DNA of 64,000 bases from Prochlorococcus sp. AG-402-G06. GTDB lineage: Bacteria > Cyanobacteriota > Cyanobacteriia > PCC-6307 > Cyanobiaceae. The notes beneath the pieces were generated by a model. It did no database searches and was not told where the DNA came from. It saw only the letters and a list, made by a program, of their open reading frames with translations. Below, one piece after another: positions 37,364 through 48,134 of this stretch. The stretch is taken from positions 17,008-81,007 of the forward strand of contig QCHR01000005.1 of assembly GCA_003277985.1 (NCBI GenBank). Reading direction: 5' to 3'. The number at the start of each line of letters is the position of its first letter. Positions within the stretch are counted from its first letter, which is position 1. A program made the position numbers and the translations under genes.

Positions 37364-38689
37364 CTAGGATAGAGAATTTAAGCCCTCTTGGATTCCAAAA
37401 TAGCATTTTTCTAGTTCTTCATCTGTGATACATAGTGGTGGCATTAGATAAACTACATCTCCTAATGGCCTAATGAAAACACCAACCTTCAATGCACTTT
37501 CTTTCATGATTCTCCCAACGGAACTTAAATACCCTTTTTTACCTTTCACTTTAATATTAAAAGCAGCAATGGATCCTGTAATTCTCGGGCATTCAATTCT
37601 TGGATCTTTAACTATTTTTTGTAGATGAGGTAGATGACGTGACTCGAAATCCAAATATTTTTCAGGGGAGTTCTCTAAAAGATCTAAGCTAGCATTAGCA
37701 GCGGCGCAGCCTAAAGGGTTAGCTGTAAAACTATGACCATGCCAGAAAGTTTGCCTTGGATCTTCACCAAGGAAACCCTCAGAAATTCTTCTGCTAGACA
37801 TAGTGACTCCCATAGGAAGGAATCCGCCGGTTAACCCTTTTGAGAGCGATATAAGGTCTGGCTTTAATCCTGCTCTTTGAAAAGCGAATAGTTCTCCACA
37901 CCTTCCAAAGCCAGTTAAGACTTCATCTGTAATAAGTAAAGAATTAGCCTGGCGAATTCTTTTTTCGACTTCTACTAAAAATTCTGAACGAACCATTCGC
38001 ATACCTCCAGCCCCTTGCACTAATGGCTCAAGAATTACCGCAATAGTTGGTTCCTTTAGGAGGTGGTCAAGAGTTTCTAAAACATCCTTTTCTCGTCTTT
38101 CAAAATCTTCATCGCCCCACCATGTCTCCGGCCAAGGGACTCTGCTAACAGGAAATAGCATTTGATCAAAAGGCTCACTAAATATATTTCGTTCACCTAC
38201 TGCCATTGCCCCAAATGTATCTCCATGGTAGGCACCTTCAAATGCAATGATTTGAGATCTATTATCACCTTTATTTTTCCACCATTGACGAGCCATTTTT
38301 AAAGCTACTTCTACTGCTGTAGAGCCATTATCTGAAAAGAATAACTTTTCTAGACCTGTTAATTTACTCAGTCGATTAGCTAATAGCTCAGCTTGAGGAT
38401 GAGTGAAATCTGCAAAGATAATTTGTTCTAGAAGCTCTGCTTGAGTTGCGATAGCCTTAGCAATATATTCATTTGCATGACCATGAAGAGTGACCCACCA
38501 ACTGCTTATACCATCGATTATTGGAGCTCTGTCTTTAGGAAGTAGAAGGGCGCCTTTTGCTTCTTCAACCAATAATTGAGGCTTAGATGATGTAAGTTGG
38601 GTGAATGGTGGCCATATATGAGGATTCTGAATAGTTTGATTTGAATTTTCTTTCTCATTCATCAAATTTAGTTTTTCCTCTTGTTTCAT
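37364..38689 (-). CDS. bioA: Adenosylmethionine-8-amino-7-oxononanoate aminotransferase
   Basis: DGISSWWVTLHGHANEYIAKAIA, PLVQGAGGMRMV, LITDEVLTGFGRCG. Confidence 0.95.
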   Translation of the reverse strand: MKQEEKLNLMNEKENSNQTIQNPHIWPPFTQLTSSKPQLLVEEAKGALLLPKDRAPIIDGISSWWVTLHGHANEYIAKAIATQAELLEQIIFADFTHPQAELLANRLSKLTGLEKLFFSDNGSTAVEVALKMARQWWKNKGDNRSQIIAFEGAYHGDTFGAMAVGERNIFSEPFDQMLFPVSRVPWPETWWGDEDFERREKDVLETLDHLLKEPTIAVILEPLVQGAGGMRMVRSEFLVEVEKRIRQANSLLITDEVLTGFGRCGELFAFQRAGLKPDLISLSKGLTGGFLPMGVTMSSRRISEGFLGEDPRQTFWHGHSFTANPLGCAAANASLDLLENSPEKYLDFESRHLPHLQKIVKDPRIECPRITGSIAAFNIKVKGKKGYLSSVGRIMKESALKVGVFIRPLGDVVYLMPPLCITDEELEKCYFGIQEGLNSLS

Positions 38690-38740
38690 TTAACTAGATT
38701 GACGTCAAAATAATCTTTTGATTAAGAAAAAAATAAAATT

Positions 38741-39421
38741 TTAATTTTGAATGTATTTTTTAAGTTTTTGATCTAAGTGCTGTTTATTCCATTCTTGTAA
38801 AAGTACTTTTGCATTGACTTCGTCAAAGATAGGAAGACTTGCAAGAACTTTAGTATCTCCAAACTGCTCTAGAGTCTTCGGATTGTCTTTGTGTGGAGGG
38901 CCGTTTAATACTATTCCTAATACATTTAAATTTCTGTGTCTCAAGGCTTCTAGACTTAACAAGGTGTGATTGAGAGTGCCAAGACCGCTCCTGGCTACAA
39001 GAATTATTGGCGCTCCCCAAACCTTTAATTGGTCTATTTGTAGCCAATCCCGATTTAAAGGAACCATTAAACCACCTGCAGTCTCGATGATTATTAATTC
39101 ATCAAGGTCAGGTAATTTTAAATTGCTTGGTTCAATAAAACCAGACTCCTGTTCGGCAGCCCAGTGAGGAGAGACAGGAGCCTTGAATTTATATCTTTCA
39201 GAAAGATAGCGGTTAGGTTCAAGATTTAAGAGATTGCAAACAGTTTTGGTATCTGTACCTTCCTCTGTTCCACTTTGAATGGGTTTCCAGTAGATACTTT
39301 TAAGACCTTGGACGAAAAAACTACTAACTATTGTTTTACCTACATCTGTATCTGTACCACAAATAATAATTCTTTTTTTGAAAGCACTCATCGCTTTATT
39401 AATAAAAACTGAATTGACCAA
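38741..39421 (-). CDS. bioD: Dethiobiotin synthase
   Basis: IICGTDTDVGKTIVSS, YWKPIQSG, IETAGGLMVPL. Confidence 0.94.
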   Translation of the reverse strand: MVNSVFINKAMSAFKKRIIICGTDTDVGKTIVSSFFVQGLKSIYWKPIQSGTEEGTDTKTVCNLLNLEPNRYLSERYKFKAPVSPHWAAEQESGFIEPSNLKLPDLDELIIIETAGGLMVPLNRDWLQIDQLKVWGAPIILVARSGLGTLNHTLLSLEALRHRNLNVLGIVLNGPPHKDNPKTLEQFGDTKVLASLPIFDEVNAKVLLQEWNKQHLDQKLKKYIQN

Positions 39422-40149
39422 CTAAGGCTTACTTTTTTATCCTCGTTGGAAATTGGCCAAAAAGACAATAGATGTCGCCAATCTGAAACACTTAATTGTT
39501 CCTTCTGACTGCTTTGTGCTCCGACCTTGATCATCGGTCTTAATAAAGAAGTTGCCTTCTTTGCTGTTTGTTTGATAACTTCAATTTTATTATATAAAAT
39601 ACTTTGCTTCGGAACGACTCTCATGAGTGAGTCGTATGATGGTAAATCAAGAGCAGTACATGTTAAATTTGCCTTTTCTGCAGCTTCATACCACTCTGGA
39701 AAACTTCCCTTGATTGGTATTGCTAAAGCAATACATCCATCTAAACTTAGAGAATTCAACCATTCCTTAAGTTTCTTTTGTGGATTATCAAGCCAATGTA
39801 AAACAAAACTTGAAGCTAACAAATTTGGTTTTTCAGACCACTTAGGTAACCCATTATTTAAATCCCAAAGTTGTTTAATACTCTTTTCTGAATGTTGATC
39901 AATCATCTTTTTTGAATTATCCAATCTCACTACATATTGGCTTGGATGTAGATCTTCTAATGATTTAGCGAGTAGTCCAGTGCCAGAGCCAAGGTCAACC
40001 CATAGTCCATGTTTAATTGAATGATGAGAACATATTTTTGCAAGTTTTAAAGCAGTACTTTTTTGAATTGATGCTGATTCGTTATAACTTAATGCAGCTT
40101 CGTTGAAGTTTTTATTAACTTGGCTAGACCATGTTTTTTGCATGATCAA
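39388..40149 (-). CDS. bioC: Malonyl-ACP O-methyltransferase BioC-like
   Basis: SAM methyltransferase VDLGSGTGLLAKSL; biotin operon position. Confidence 0.85.
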   Translation of the reverse strand: MIMQKTWSSQVNKNFNEAALSYNESASIQKSTALKLAKICSHHSIKHGLWVDLGSGTGLLAKSLEDLHPSQYVVRLDNSKKMIDQHSEKSIKQLWDLNNGLPKWSEKPNLLASSFVLHWLDNPQKKLKEWLNSLSLDGCIALAIPIKGSFPEWYEAAEKANLTCTALDLPSYDSLMRVVPKQSILYNKIEVIKQTAKKATSLLRPMIKVGAQSSQKEQLSVSDWRHLLSFWPISNEDKKVSLSWSIQFLLIKR

Positions 40150-40852
40150 ATTCTAGCCAGTGTTTGACTTTTTTGATATTTTTAATTTTTGTGATGGAAT
40201 GCCCGTCGTCTTGCAGGTTGATGATAGTTGGTACGGTCTCTAAGTGGTTTATTAAATCCTCAGCGAGTTTTTTTTTCGTTTTATTATCTAAAATATAGTC
40301 TTGTTCACTGTTAACAATAAGTACTTTGGCAGAATTGCTTAAGCCAATTGGTAGAGAATCAGAATTTATAAGAAGTTTTAAATCATTTTTTAGTCTCAAC
40401 CTTCCTGAATCTGAGATATGCAGGAGATTTGACTTAGATGACTTAATATCTAATTGATTTGGTTTATGAGCTTTTATATGAAATTTTCTTAACATAGCTG
40501 ATTCATCAGGCGTATTAATTACATTCATCATCCTGTTGAGGGCCAGTTTTATAGGACGATTCTCTTTGCTATTTGGAATAAAACGACTAAAACTATTTAT
40601 TAATACAACATGAGTAGCTGAGTGTAAAACTTTTTTATCTATCAAATGTGAACCAAGAGAGTGACATATAGCAACTCTTTTTACTTCGACTTGATTTAAG
40701 TTGTTATTCCATTTGGGTGTATGAGGACTTATATATTTATATCCGCGTTCAGAAGTTTGCCATTCCCAATCACAACTTTTAAATATCTTTTCCCAATTCG
40801 ACCATTGATGACTATCACCAGCCCAGCCATGCATAGCAATTATTTCTTTCAT
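40124..40852 (-). CDS. bioK: Alpha/beta hydrolase, predicted pimeloyl-ACP methyl ester esterase (BioH-function, BioK-like)
   Basis: MHGWAGDSHQW, nucleophile elbow CHSLGSH, DDGHS C-terminal His; between bioF and bioC. Confidence 0.7.
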   Translation of the reverse strand: MKEIIAMHGWAGDSHQWSNWEKIFKSCDWEWQTSERGYKYISPHTPKWNNNLNQVEVKRVAICHSLGSHLIDKKVLHSATHVVLINSFSRFIPNSKENRPIKLALNRMMNVINTPDESAMLRKFHIKAHKPNQLDIKSSKSNLLHISDSGRLRLKNDLKLLINSDSLPIGLSNSAKVLIVNSEQDYILDNKTKKKLAEDLINHLETVPTIINLQDDGHSITKIKNIKKVKHWLEFDHAKNMV

Positions 40853-41991
40853 TTGTTTTTAAGAACTTCGATAAGTTTTTCGAAGGCCTCATCGGGAGTA
40901 TTCCTCCTAATCACTAGCCTGAGTCTAGATTTACCTTCAGGGACAGTTGGTGGACGGATCGCAACAGTAAGAAGGCCTTTTGTCTCAAGGCTCTTTTGAT
41001 AGTCCATGGCTAATTCATCTGAACCAAGGATTATGGAGATTATTGGACCTTCTCCAACAGGGCGTTGCCACCCAACTTGAGACAATTTGTCTCTAATAGC
41101 TATTGATTTTTCTTTCAGTTCGCTACCCCAGTTAGGGTTGCTTTCAATTAGATTTAATGCGGCCAAAGCACTTGCACAAAGTGGAGGGGCTAGAGCAGTT
41201 GTATAGCGAAATGCCCCACAGTTTTGTATTAAATCTTCTCCTGTTATTTTATCTGTTGCTAGAAATGCTCCCCCACTTCCAAATGCTTTTCCAAAGGTCC
41301 CGCTGATAATTGATATTGGTTCTTTCAGTCCAAAAGATTCCCCTCTTCCTCCTGGACCCATAACGCCGAAAGCATGAGCTTCGTCTATCAGTAACTTTGA
41401 ATCATATTTGATGCATAGTTTTGAAATTTCTTTTATGGGTGCTGTTGTACCCTCCATACTAAAAAGGCTTTCAGTAATTACTAAAGGTTGTTTTTGAGGA
41501 TTGCTTTGTCTGGATTTTTTTAAAAGTCTTTCTAGTTCAGATAAATTGTTGTGTTTGAATCTAATAAGCTTTGCTCCACTCGCTTTGACTCCAACGAGCA
41601 GAGAATGGTGTATCAGACGATCACAAATAACAGGTGTTTGACGATCAGTAAGTGCTAAAACTGCAGCCAGATTAGCCTGGAAACCACTCGGGTAAATTAA
41701 AACAATCTCACGATCAAGCCATTGGGCAAGTTTCGTTTCAAGTCTTTGATGAATATTTCTACTACCAGTAATAAATCTTGATCCTCCAGAACCAACTCCA
41801 TCAGTTTCTAGGGTTTTTCTGGCTGCCTGAATTAATAATGGATGTCTTGCTAGGTCTAGATAGTCATTACTCGCTAGGTCAATTAACGTGATTTGATTTT
41901 GATTTTCACCTATACCGATCAATTCTGATGATCTTTTCCCTGGAACCCAAGTCCTAAGTTTACGAATTCTAGAGTTAGGGATTGCAGGCAT
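40849..41991 (-). CDS. bioF: 8-amino-7-oxononanoate synthase
   Basis: NDYLDLARHP, GSGGSRFITGSRNIHQRLE, LLIDEAHAFGVMGPGGRG. Confidence 0.95.
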   Translation of the reverse strand: MPAIPNSRIRKLRTWVPGKRSSELIGIGENQNQITLIDLASNDYLDLARHPLLIQAARKTLETDGVGSGGSRFITGSRNIHQRLETKLAQWLDREIVLIYPSGFQANLAAVLALTDRQTPVICDRLIHHSLLVGVKASGAKLIRFKHNNLSELERLLKKSRQSNPQKQPLVITESLFSMEGTTAPIKEISKLCIKYDSKLLIDEAHAFGVMGPGGRGESFGLKEPISIISGTFGKAFGSGGAFLATDKITGEDLIQNCGAFRYTTALAPPLCASALAALNLIESNPNWGSELKEKSIAIRDKLSQVGWQRPVGEGPIISIILGSDELAMDYQKSLETKGLLTVAIRPPTVPEGKSRLRLVIRRNTPDEAFEKLIEVLKNK

Positions 41992-42119
41992 ATTGTTATT
42001 TTGTTTTCTGTAGTTAAAGATTTGGGTGTTGGCGTAACATTTTTTCTTTATTTCTTGATTTTATTATGTATCCACATCAAAAATCATGTGGTCATAGAAT
42101 ATTCCCCTAGGATTTAGCA

Positions 42120-44897
42120 ATGACTTCATCAGAAAGAGATACGTTAGAGAACGAAATCCTCCCAAACAATTTAAATCCAAAGGAAATCTTTCCTTTTGCA
42201 TTGGATGAGTTTCAACTTAAAGCAATTGACTCACTCAATCAAGGGCATTCTGTAGTTGTTAGTGCTCCTACAGGATCAGGAAAAACCTTAATAGGAGAGT
42301 ATGCAATTTATAGAGCGATTTCTCATGGGAATAAGGTGTTTTATACAACCCCCTTAAAAGCTTTATCTAACCAAAAACTGAGAGACTTTAGGAATCAATT
42401 TGGTTCAAGCAATGTGGGTCTATTGACAGGTGATTTAAGCCTAAATAGAGAGGCTTCGATTCTTGTTATGACTACAGAAATTTTTAGAAATATGCTTTAT
42501 GCAGCAGCAGATAGAAATGATGATCCTCTACTTGATATAGAAACTGTTGTTCTTGATGAATGCCATTATATGAATGATGCTCATAGAGGGACAGTGTGGG
42601 AGGAATCAATTATTCATTGTCCTAAATCCGTTCAGTTCGTTGCTTTATCGGCAACCGTTGCAAATGCAGGTCAATTAACTGATTGGATTGAGCAAGTTCA
42701 CGGACCTACAGATTTGATATCTAGTGATTTAAGACCAGTTCCCCTGGAATTTAATTTTTGTAGTGCTAGAGGACTTCATCCATTACTTAATGAAAAAGGA
42801 ACTGGATTACACCCAAACTGTAAGATTTGGCGCCCAACAAAATCACATAAGAAGAGAGGACGCTTATCCAAGCCTGCTCAGCCTGATTCACCTTCACTGG
42901 GCTTTGTGATATCGAAGTTGGCAGAAAGAAATATGTTACCCGCTATTTATTTCATTTTTAGTCGTCGTGGTTGTGACAAGGCTGTGAAAACTATAGCTAG
43001 CACTTGTTTAGTGAACCAAGAAGAAAGAAAATCAATTCAAGAACGATTTGAAAAATATACAATTTTAAATTCAGAAGGTTTGAGAGATGATTTACATATA
43101 AAAGCTTTATTTAATGGAATAGCATCTCATCATGCAGGAGTTCTTCCTGCCTGGAAGGAGTTGATTGAGGAATTATTTCAAGAGGGATTGATAAAGGTTG
43201 TTTTTGCAACTGAAACTTTAGCTGCAGGAATCAATATGCCGGCTAGAAGCACAATTATATCTACTTTGTCGAAGAGATCAGATAATGGACATCGTCAATT
43301 GATGGGGAGTGAATTCTTGCAAATGGCTGGTAGGGCTGGAAGAAGAGGTCTTGACTCTAGAGGCTATGTTGTCACTGTGCAAACTCGATTCGAAGGGGTT
43401 CGAGAAGCTGGTCAATTAGCTACCAGCCCAGCCGATCCACTGATTAGTCAATTCACACCCAGCTATGGAATGGTATTGAATCTCTTACAACGTTATGACT
43501 TAGACAAAGCAAAAGAATTGATAGAGAGAAGCTTTAGTAGGTACTTGGCGAGCTTAGATTTAGTTGAAGAAGAAGAAGAGTTATCCAAATTAAAAGATGA
43601 GTTTAAAGAGTATAAAACTTTTTCAGAAGACATACCATGGTCTGATTTTGAAAGATATGAGAAAATTAAAAGTCATCTAAAGGAAGAAAGAAGACTATTA
43701 AAAATTCTCCAAAAACAATCAGCAGAAACCTTATCTAATGAACTGATTTTAGCCTTAGAATTTGCAAATAATGGAACCCTCATAAGTCTGAAGACATCAC
43801 AGTTAAGAGAAAAAATTACACCTGCAGTAATTGTTGAAAAAATACAAAAAGGAGATAGACAATCTCAATTGTTATGTTTAACAGATGAAAATGTTTGGAT
43901 ACTTATTGCTTGTAAGGAAGTTGTTAGTCTTTATGCTGAATTGACTTGCTTAGACGTATCACATCTTAAAACTCCTAAAATAAGTAGATTAGGTGAAATA
44001 CATCATGGCGATTTACTAAGTAAAGAAACAGCTTCAATGATTTCGAATTTGGCTCAGAAGAATGATATGAGAACTGCTCAATATGATCTGGCTAGTGAAG
44101 TTTTATCTCAAGCTAAGTTGGTTAAATCCTTAGATGATGAATTATTGATTCAACCAGCTCATCGATGGGGGGATAAGAAAAAATTAAAAAAGTATAGACG
44201 AAGAATGGACGAACTAGGTGTTGAAATACATGAACGTGAGGAGATCCTCTACGACAGGTCTAACCGTCACTGGGAAACTTTCTTATCACTAATTAAAGTA
44301 CTTAACCACTTCGGATGCTTGGACGATTTAAATCCTACTGAAATCGGAAGAGGTATTGGATCTTTAAGAGGTGAAAATGAGTTATGGTTAGGATTGGTTT
44401 TGATAAGTGGACATCTTGATGAACTAAAACCAGTAGAATTAGCTGGTGTTGTTCAGTCAATTGTTACTGAGGTAAATCGTCCTGATTTATGGTCTGGATT
44501 TATCCCAAGTGGAGTTGCAGAAGAAGCGTTTAATGACTTATCAAATATTCGAAGAGAATTGTTTAGTGTTCAAGAACGATTTGGTATAGAAGTCCCAATC
44601 TTATGGAGTTCTGAAGTAATGGGTTTAGTAGAAGCCTGGGCTCGAGGAAGCACGTGGACAGATTTAATTTCAAATACTTCCTTGGATGAGGGAGATGTCG
44701 TGAGAATTTTGAGAAGAACAAATGATTTACTTTCACAGATTCCCTATTGCGAGTCTGTGAGTAGGCAACTTAGAAATAACGCCAAGGCTGCGATGAAACT
44801 AATGGATAGATTTCCAGTTTGCGAAGCTGAAGATATTAATCAAGCAAAAGAAAAAAATCATGAACTTATTAATCCAGCAACTGAAAGAAATAATTGA
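42120..44897 (+). CDS. Ski2/Mtr4-like DEAD/DExH-box RNA helicase
   Basis: SAPTGSGKTLIGEYAI, DECHYMND, ALSATVANAG, QMAGRAGRRGLD. Confidence 0.93.
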   Translation: MTSSERDTLENEILPNNLNPKEIFPFALDEFQLKAIDSLNQGHSVVVSAPTGSGKTLIGEYAIYRAISHGNKVFYTTPLKALSNQKLRDFRNQFGSSNVGLLTGDLSLNREASILVMTTEIFRNMLYAAADRNDDPLLDIETVVLDECHYMNDAHRGTVWEESIIHCPKSVQFVALSATVANAGQLTDWIEQVHGPTDLISSDLRPVPLEFNFCSARGLHPLLNEKGTGLHPNCKIWRPTKSHKKRGRLSKPAQPDSPSLGFVISKLAERNMLPAIYFIFSRRGCDKAVKTIASTCLVNQEERKSIQERFEKYTILNSEGLRDDLHIKALFNGIASHHAGVLPAWKELIEELFQEGLIKVVFATETLAAGINMPARSTIISTLSKRSDNGHRQLMGSEFLQMAGRAGRRGLDSRGYVVTVQTRFEGVREAGQLATSPADPLISQFTPSYGMVLNLLQRYDLDKAKELIERSFSRYLASLDLVEEEEELSKLKDEFKEYKTFSEDIPWSDFERYEKIKSHLKEERRLLKILQKQSAETLSNELILALEFANNGTLISLKTSQLREKITPAVIVEKIQKGDRQSQLLCLTDENVWILIACKEVVSLYAELTCLDVSHLKTPKISRLGEIHHGDLLSKETASMISNLAQKNDMRTAQYDLASEVLSQAKLVKSLDDELLIQPAHRWGDKKKLKKYRRRMDELGVEIHEREEILYDRSNRHWETFLSLIKVLNHFGCLDDLNPTEIGRGIGSLRGENELWLGLVLISGHLDELKPVELAGVVQSIVTEVNRPDLWSGFIPSGVAEEAFNDLSNIRRELFSVQERFGIEVPILWSSEVMGLVEAWARGSTWTDLISNTSLDEGDVVRILRRTNDLLSQIPYCESVSRQLRNNAKAAMKLMDRFPVCEAEDINQAKEKNHELINPATERNN

Positions 44898-44916
44898 GAT
44901 TGAAAAACCTAATTTT

Positions 44917-46311
44917 TTAATCACCTCCAATCATAGATTTTGGATTAGTGAGATTATCAAATTCTTCTTGATCAATAAAATTTAATTGAATGGAGGCTTG
45001 TCTTAAACTTAGATTTTTTTCATGGGCTAATTGGGCAATTTTACTGGCTTTTTCGTATCCAATTGAGGGTGCCAGTGCAGTTACCAGCATCAGAGAATTG
45101 TCTAAATATTCTTTTATTTTCTCTTTATTGGGTTGCATACCTTCAATCATATGTTCTCTGCAACTCTTACATGCATTTTGAATAAGGTTGATACTTTTTA
45201 AAATGTTGTAGCCAATGAGAGGTTTGTAAACATTCATTTGTAGATGTCCCCCACTCCCTGCAATTGATACAGAGGTGTCCATACCAATTATTTGCGTACA
45301 AACCATTGCCATCGCTTCGCATTGAGTGGGATTGATTTTCCCTGGCATTATTGAGCTTCCAGGTTCATTTGCTGGTAGCTGTAGCTCTGATAAACCAGCT
45401 CTAGGTCCACAAGATAAAAGTCGAAGATCATTTACAATTTTGAGAAAAGTTACTGCTAATAATTTTAGTTGAGACATTATATTTACAAGACCATCATGAC
45501 TAGCCATAATGGCAAATTTATTAGCTGCAGTCTTAAAAGGTAAATTTGTTTTTCTAGAAATATCAAGAGCAATTAACTTATCGAAATTCTTAGGACTATT
45601 AAGCCCGGTCCCAATTGCTGTCCCTCCAAGAGGCAATGGATAAATTTCCTCAAGGTTGATTTCAATACGCACTAAAGCAGTTTCTAATTGATTGGCCCAA
45701 GTGGAGACTTCTTGCCCAAGAGTTAGAGGTACTGCATCTTGAAGATGAGTACGTCCTATTTTTATAATATCTCTCCATTCTTTACTTTTTAGATGGAGTA
45801 CATCAATGAGTTTTTTTAATTCAGGTATTAATGTGTCTTTTAAAGTGACTATTGTGGCTATTTGAATTGCAGATGGGAAAACATCGTTTGTTGATTGAGA
45901 GCAATTGACATGATCATTGGGATGTATTGGATCATGACTACCTAACGGATTATTTAAACGTTTTGAAGCTATATTACAAATCACCTCATTGACGTTCATA
46001 TTGGTTTGAGTACCACTGCCTGTTTGCCAAACCTTTACAGGAAATTGATCATTATGTTTTCCTTCAATGATTTCTAGACTTGCTTCGGTAATGAATTGAG
46101 TAGTTTCTTTATTTATTAGGCCTAGATCATTGTTTACTTGAGCAGCAGAAGCTTTTATTTGGGCAATTGCATGAATAATCTCGAGTGGTATGATCTCCTC
46201 TCCAATAGAGAAATTTAAGATTGATCGTTGAGTCTGAGCTCCCCATAGCACATCCTTTGGAACATCAATAGAACCTAGGCTATCTTTCTCAAGTCGTTTC
46301 ATATTGGACAT
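44917..46311 (-). CDS. fumC: Fumarate hydratase class II
   Basis: GSGTQTNMNVNEVI, GSSIMPGKINPTQCEA. Confidence 0.96.
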   Translation of the reverse strand: MSNMKRLEKDSLGSIDVPKDVLWGAQTQRSILNFSIGEEIIPLEIIHAIAQIKASAAQVNNDLGLINKETTQFITEASLEIIEGKHNDQFPVKVWQTGSGTQTNMNVNEVICNIASKRLNNPLGSHDPIHPNDHVNCSQSTNDVFPSAIQIATIVTLKDTLIPELKKLIDVLHLKSKEWRDIIKIGRTHLQDAVPLTLGQEVSTWANQLETALVRIEINLEEIYPLPLGGTAIGTGLNSPKNFDKLIALDISRKTNLPFKTAANKFAIMASHDGLVNIMSQLKLLAVTFLKIVNDLRLLSCGPRAGLSELQLPANEPGSSIMPGKINPTQCEAMAMVCTQIIGMDTSVSIAGSGGHLQMNVYKPLIGYNILKSINLIQNACKSCREHMIEGMQPNKEKIKEYLDNSLMLVTALAPSIGYEKASKIAQLAHEKNLSLRQASIQLNFIDQEEFDNLTNPKSMIGGD

Positions 46312-46439
46312 TGATCTTGGGTTGAGAATTTTTAAGTTTCCTAGGGAATAGAAACTTATAACTATGGATTTTAGTTGAATCTAGTTCTAATCCCTTTTGA
46401 GAGTGTATATACTGATCATAATTGATTCAGCTTTTAAAG

Positions 46440-47735
46440 TTATATACCAAGTCTTTCCCACACAACTCTCAAATTGGACTGGTGTAATTCGGTTGAGAAA
46501 CAGTCAGAAAGCTTTTCTTTTGAGAGACTATTCATTACTTCTGGATCATTCTCAAGGTTCTTTTTGAAATCTCCTTCGCTTTGATTCCAGGCTGAATGAG
46601 CATTTTTTTGTACTAGTCGATAAGAATCTTCTCGACTCATTCCATTCTCAACTAAAGCTAAAAGAACTCTTTGACTAAAAACTACTCCTCCATAAATGTT
46701 TAAATTTTTCAACATATTTTTTGGATAAACGCCAAGACCTTTAATTATTGCGGTCATTTCTGTGATCATGAAATGAAGAGTAATAGATGTGTCTGGCAGC
46801 ATTAATCTTTCATTGGAGCTGTGGCTTATATCTCTTTCATGCCATAGAGCTACATTCTCAAGAGCTGCAACTACATAACTTCTTAAAACTCTGGATAGAC
46901 CACTTACTCTTTCACTTCTTATGGGATTTCTTTTATGAGGCATTGCAGAGCTTCCTTTTTGGCCTTTAGCAAAGTTCTCCTCTACTTCAAGAACATCAGT
47001 CCTTTGAAGGTTTCTAATTTCTGTAGAAAAACGATCTAGTGAAGATCCAATCAAAGCAAGAATCTGTACATAATTAGCATGTCTATCTCTTGAGATAACT
47101 TGAGTGCTAGCCGTATCACACTCAAGTCCCAAAAGTTCACAAGTTATTCTCTCTATTTCTGGATCAGTATTAGCATAAGTACCCATGGCCCCGCTAATTT
47201 GGCCAACCGATATGTCTTTCTCAAGATTGGTTAGCCTCTCTTTGTTTCTTATAGTTTCAGCTAGCCACCCCGCTAATTTGAATCCAAAGGTAATAGGTTC
47301 TCCATGAATCGCATGAGAACGACCTATCATTACGGTTTTCTTATGCTGCCTTGCTAGATCTCTAATAGCTTCTTCAAGTAATAAAAGCTCTTTTATTAAA
47401 AGCTTGATTGATGACTTTAATTGAAGTGCAAGGCCCGTATCAAGGACATCGCTACTGGTCATTCCAACGTGAATAAAACGGCCAGCATCCCCAACATATT
47501 CATTTACATTTGTTAGAAATGCAATTACGTCATGGCGAACTTCCTCTTCAATTTCGAGGATGCGTTCAGGTTTGAAACTTGCCTTTGATCGAATGGTTTC
47601 CATTGCGCTTTTAGGGATTTTCCCTAATTTGCAATTAGCCTCACATGCGGCAATTTCAACATCAAGCCATGTTTGGTATTTGGCTTGATCAGACCAAATA
47701 TTTCCCATCTCTGGGTTTGTGTAACGCTCAATCAA
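46440..47735 (-). CDS. purB: Adenylosuccinate lyase
   Basis: GSSAMPHKRNPIRSE, TSSDVLDTG. Confidence 0.96.
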   Translation of the reverse strand: MIERYTNPEMGNIWSDQAKYQTWLDVEIAACEANCKLGKIPKSAMETIRSKASFKPERILEIEEEVRHDVIAFLTNVNEYVGDAGRFIHVGMTSSDVLDTGLALQLKSSIKLLIKELLLLEEAIRDLARQHKKTVMIGRSHAIHGEPITFGFKLAGWLAETIRNKERLTNLEKDISVGQISGAMGTYANTDPEIERITCELLGLECDTASTQVISRDRHANYVQILALIGSSLDRFSTEIRNLQRTDVLEVEENFAKGQKGSSAMPHKRNPIRSERVSGLSRVLRSYVVAALENVALWHERDISHSSNERLMLPDTSITLHFMITEMTAIIKGLGVYPKNMLKNLNIYGGVVFSQRVLLALVENGMSREDSYRLVQKNAHSAWNQSEGDFKKNLENDPEVMNSLSKEKLSDCFSTELHQSNLRVVWERLGI

Positions 47736-47778
47736 AGTGCTACAAAGTTAAAGGTTACCTTAATTTAGATCGTCAAGG

Positions 47779-48039
47779 TCAAGCTGACTTGAGTCTATTG
47801 TGTTCAACTTCCCAATGAACATATCTTCCCCAAGCTTGCTGTCTTACCCTGCATCTTCCTCCTTTGCAATCAATTACTTGAAAGGGAGGCAAATCATTAG
47901 GTTGATTTGCAAAAATTGCAAAACTTCCTGGAGGTAGAAGTTCAAGTACTTCTCCAGTTTGTTTTTTTGAGGTTATGTGAAAATGACCATGGCTAGATAG
48001 CTCATTTTCATTAGTTGGATGCCTGAGCTTTTTAGACAA
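47779..48039 (-). CDS. Hypothetical protein, 86 aa
   Basis: ORF with plausible coding composition in the purB-tlyA gap, same strand as purB. Confidence 0.65.
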   Translation of the reverse strand: MSKKLRHPTNENELSSHGHFHITSKKQTGEVLELLPPGSFAIFANQPNDLPPFQVIDCKGGRCRVRQQAWGRYVHWEVEHNRLKSA

Positions 48040-48134
48040 AACCTTTGGTCAGTTGACTAGATTCTCTATCGAAAAAGAGAATAAGCTCGAGTTCTGCGGT
48101 TTTTGTTCCGTTTCCTGTTTGTTTTTGTAAACAA

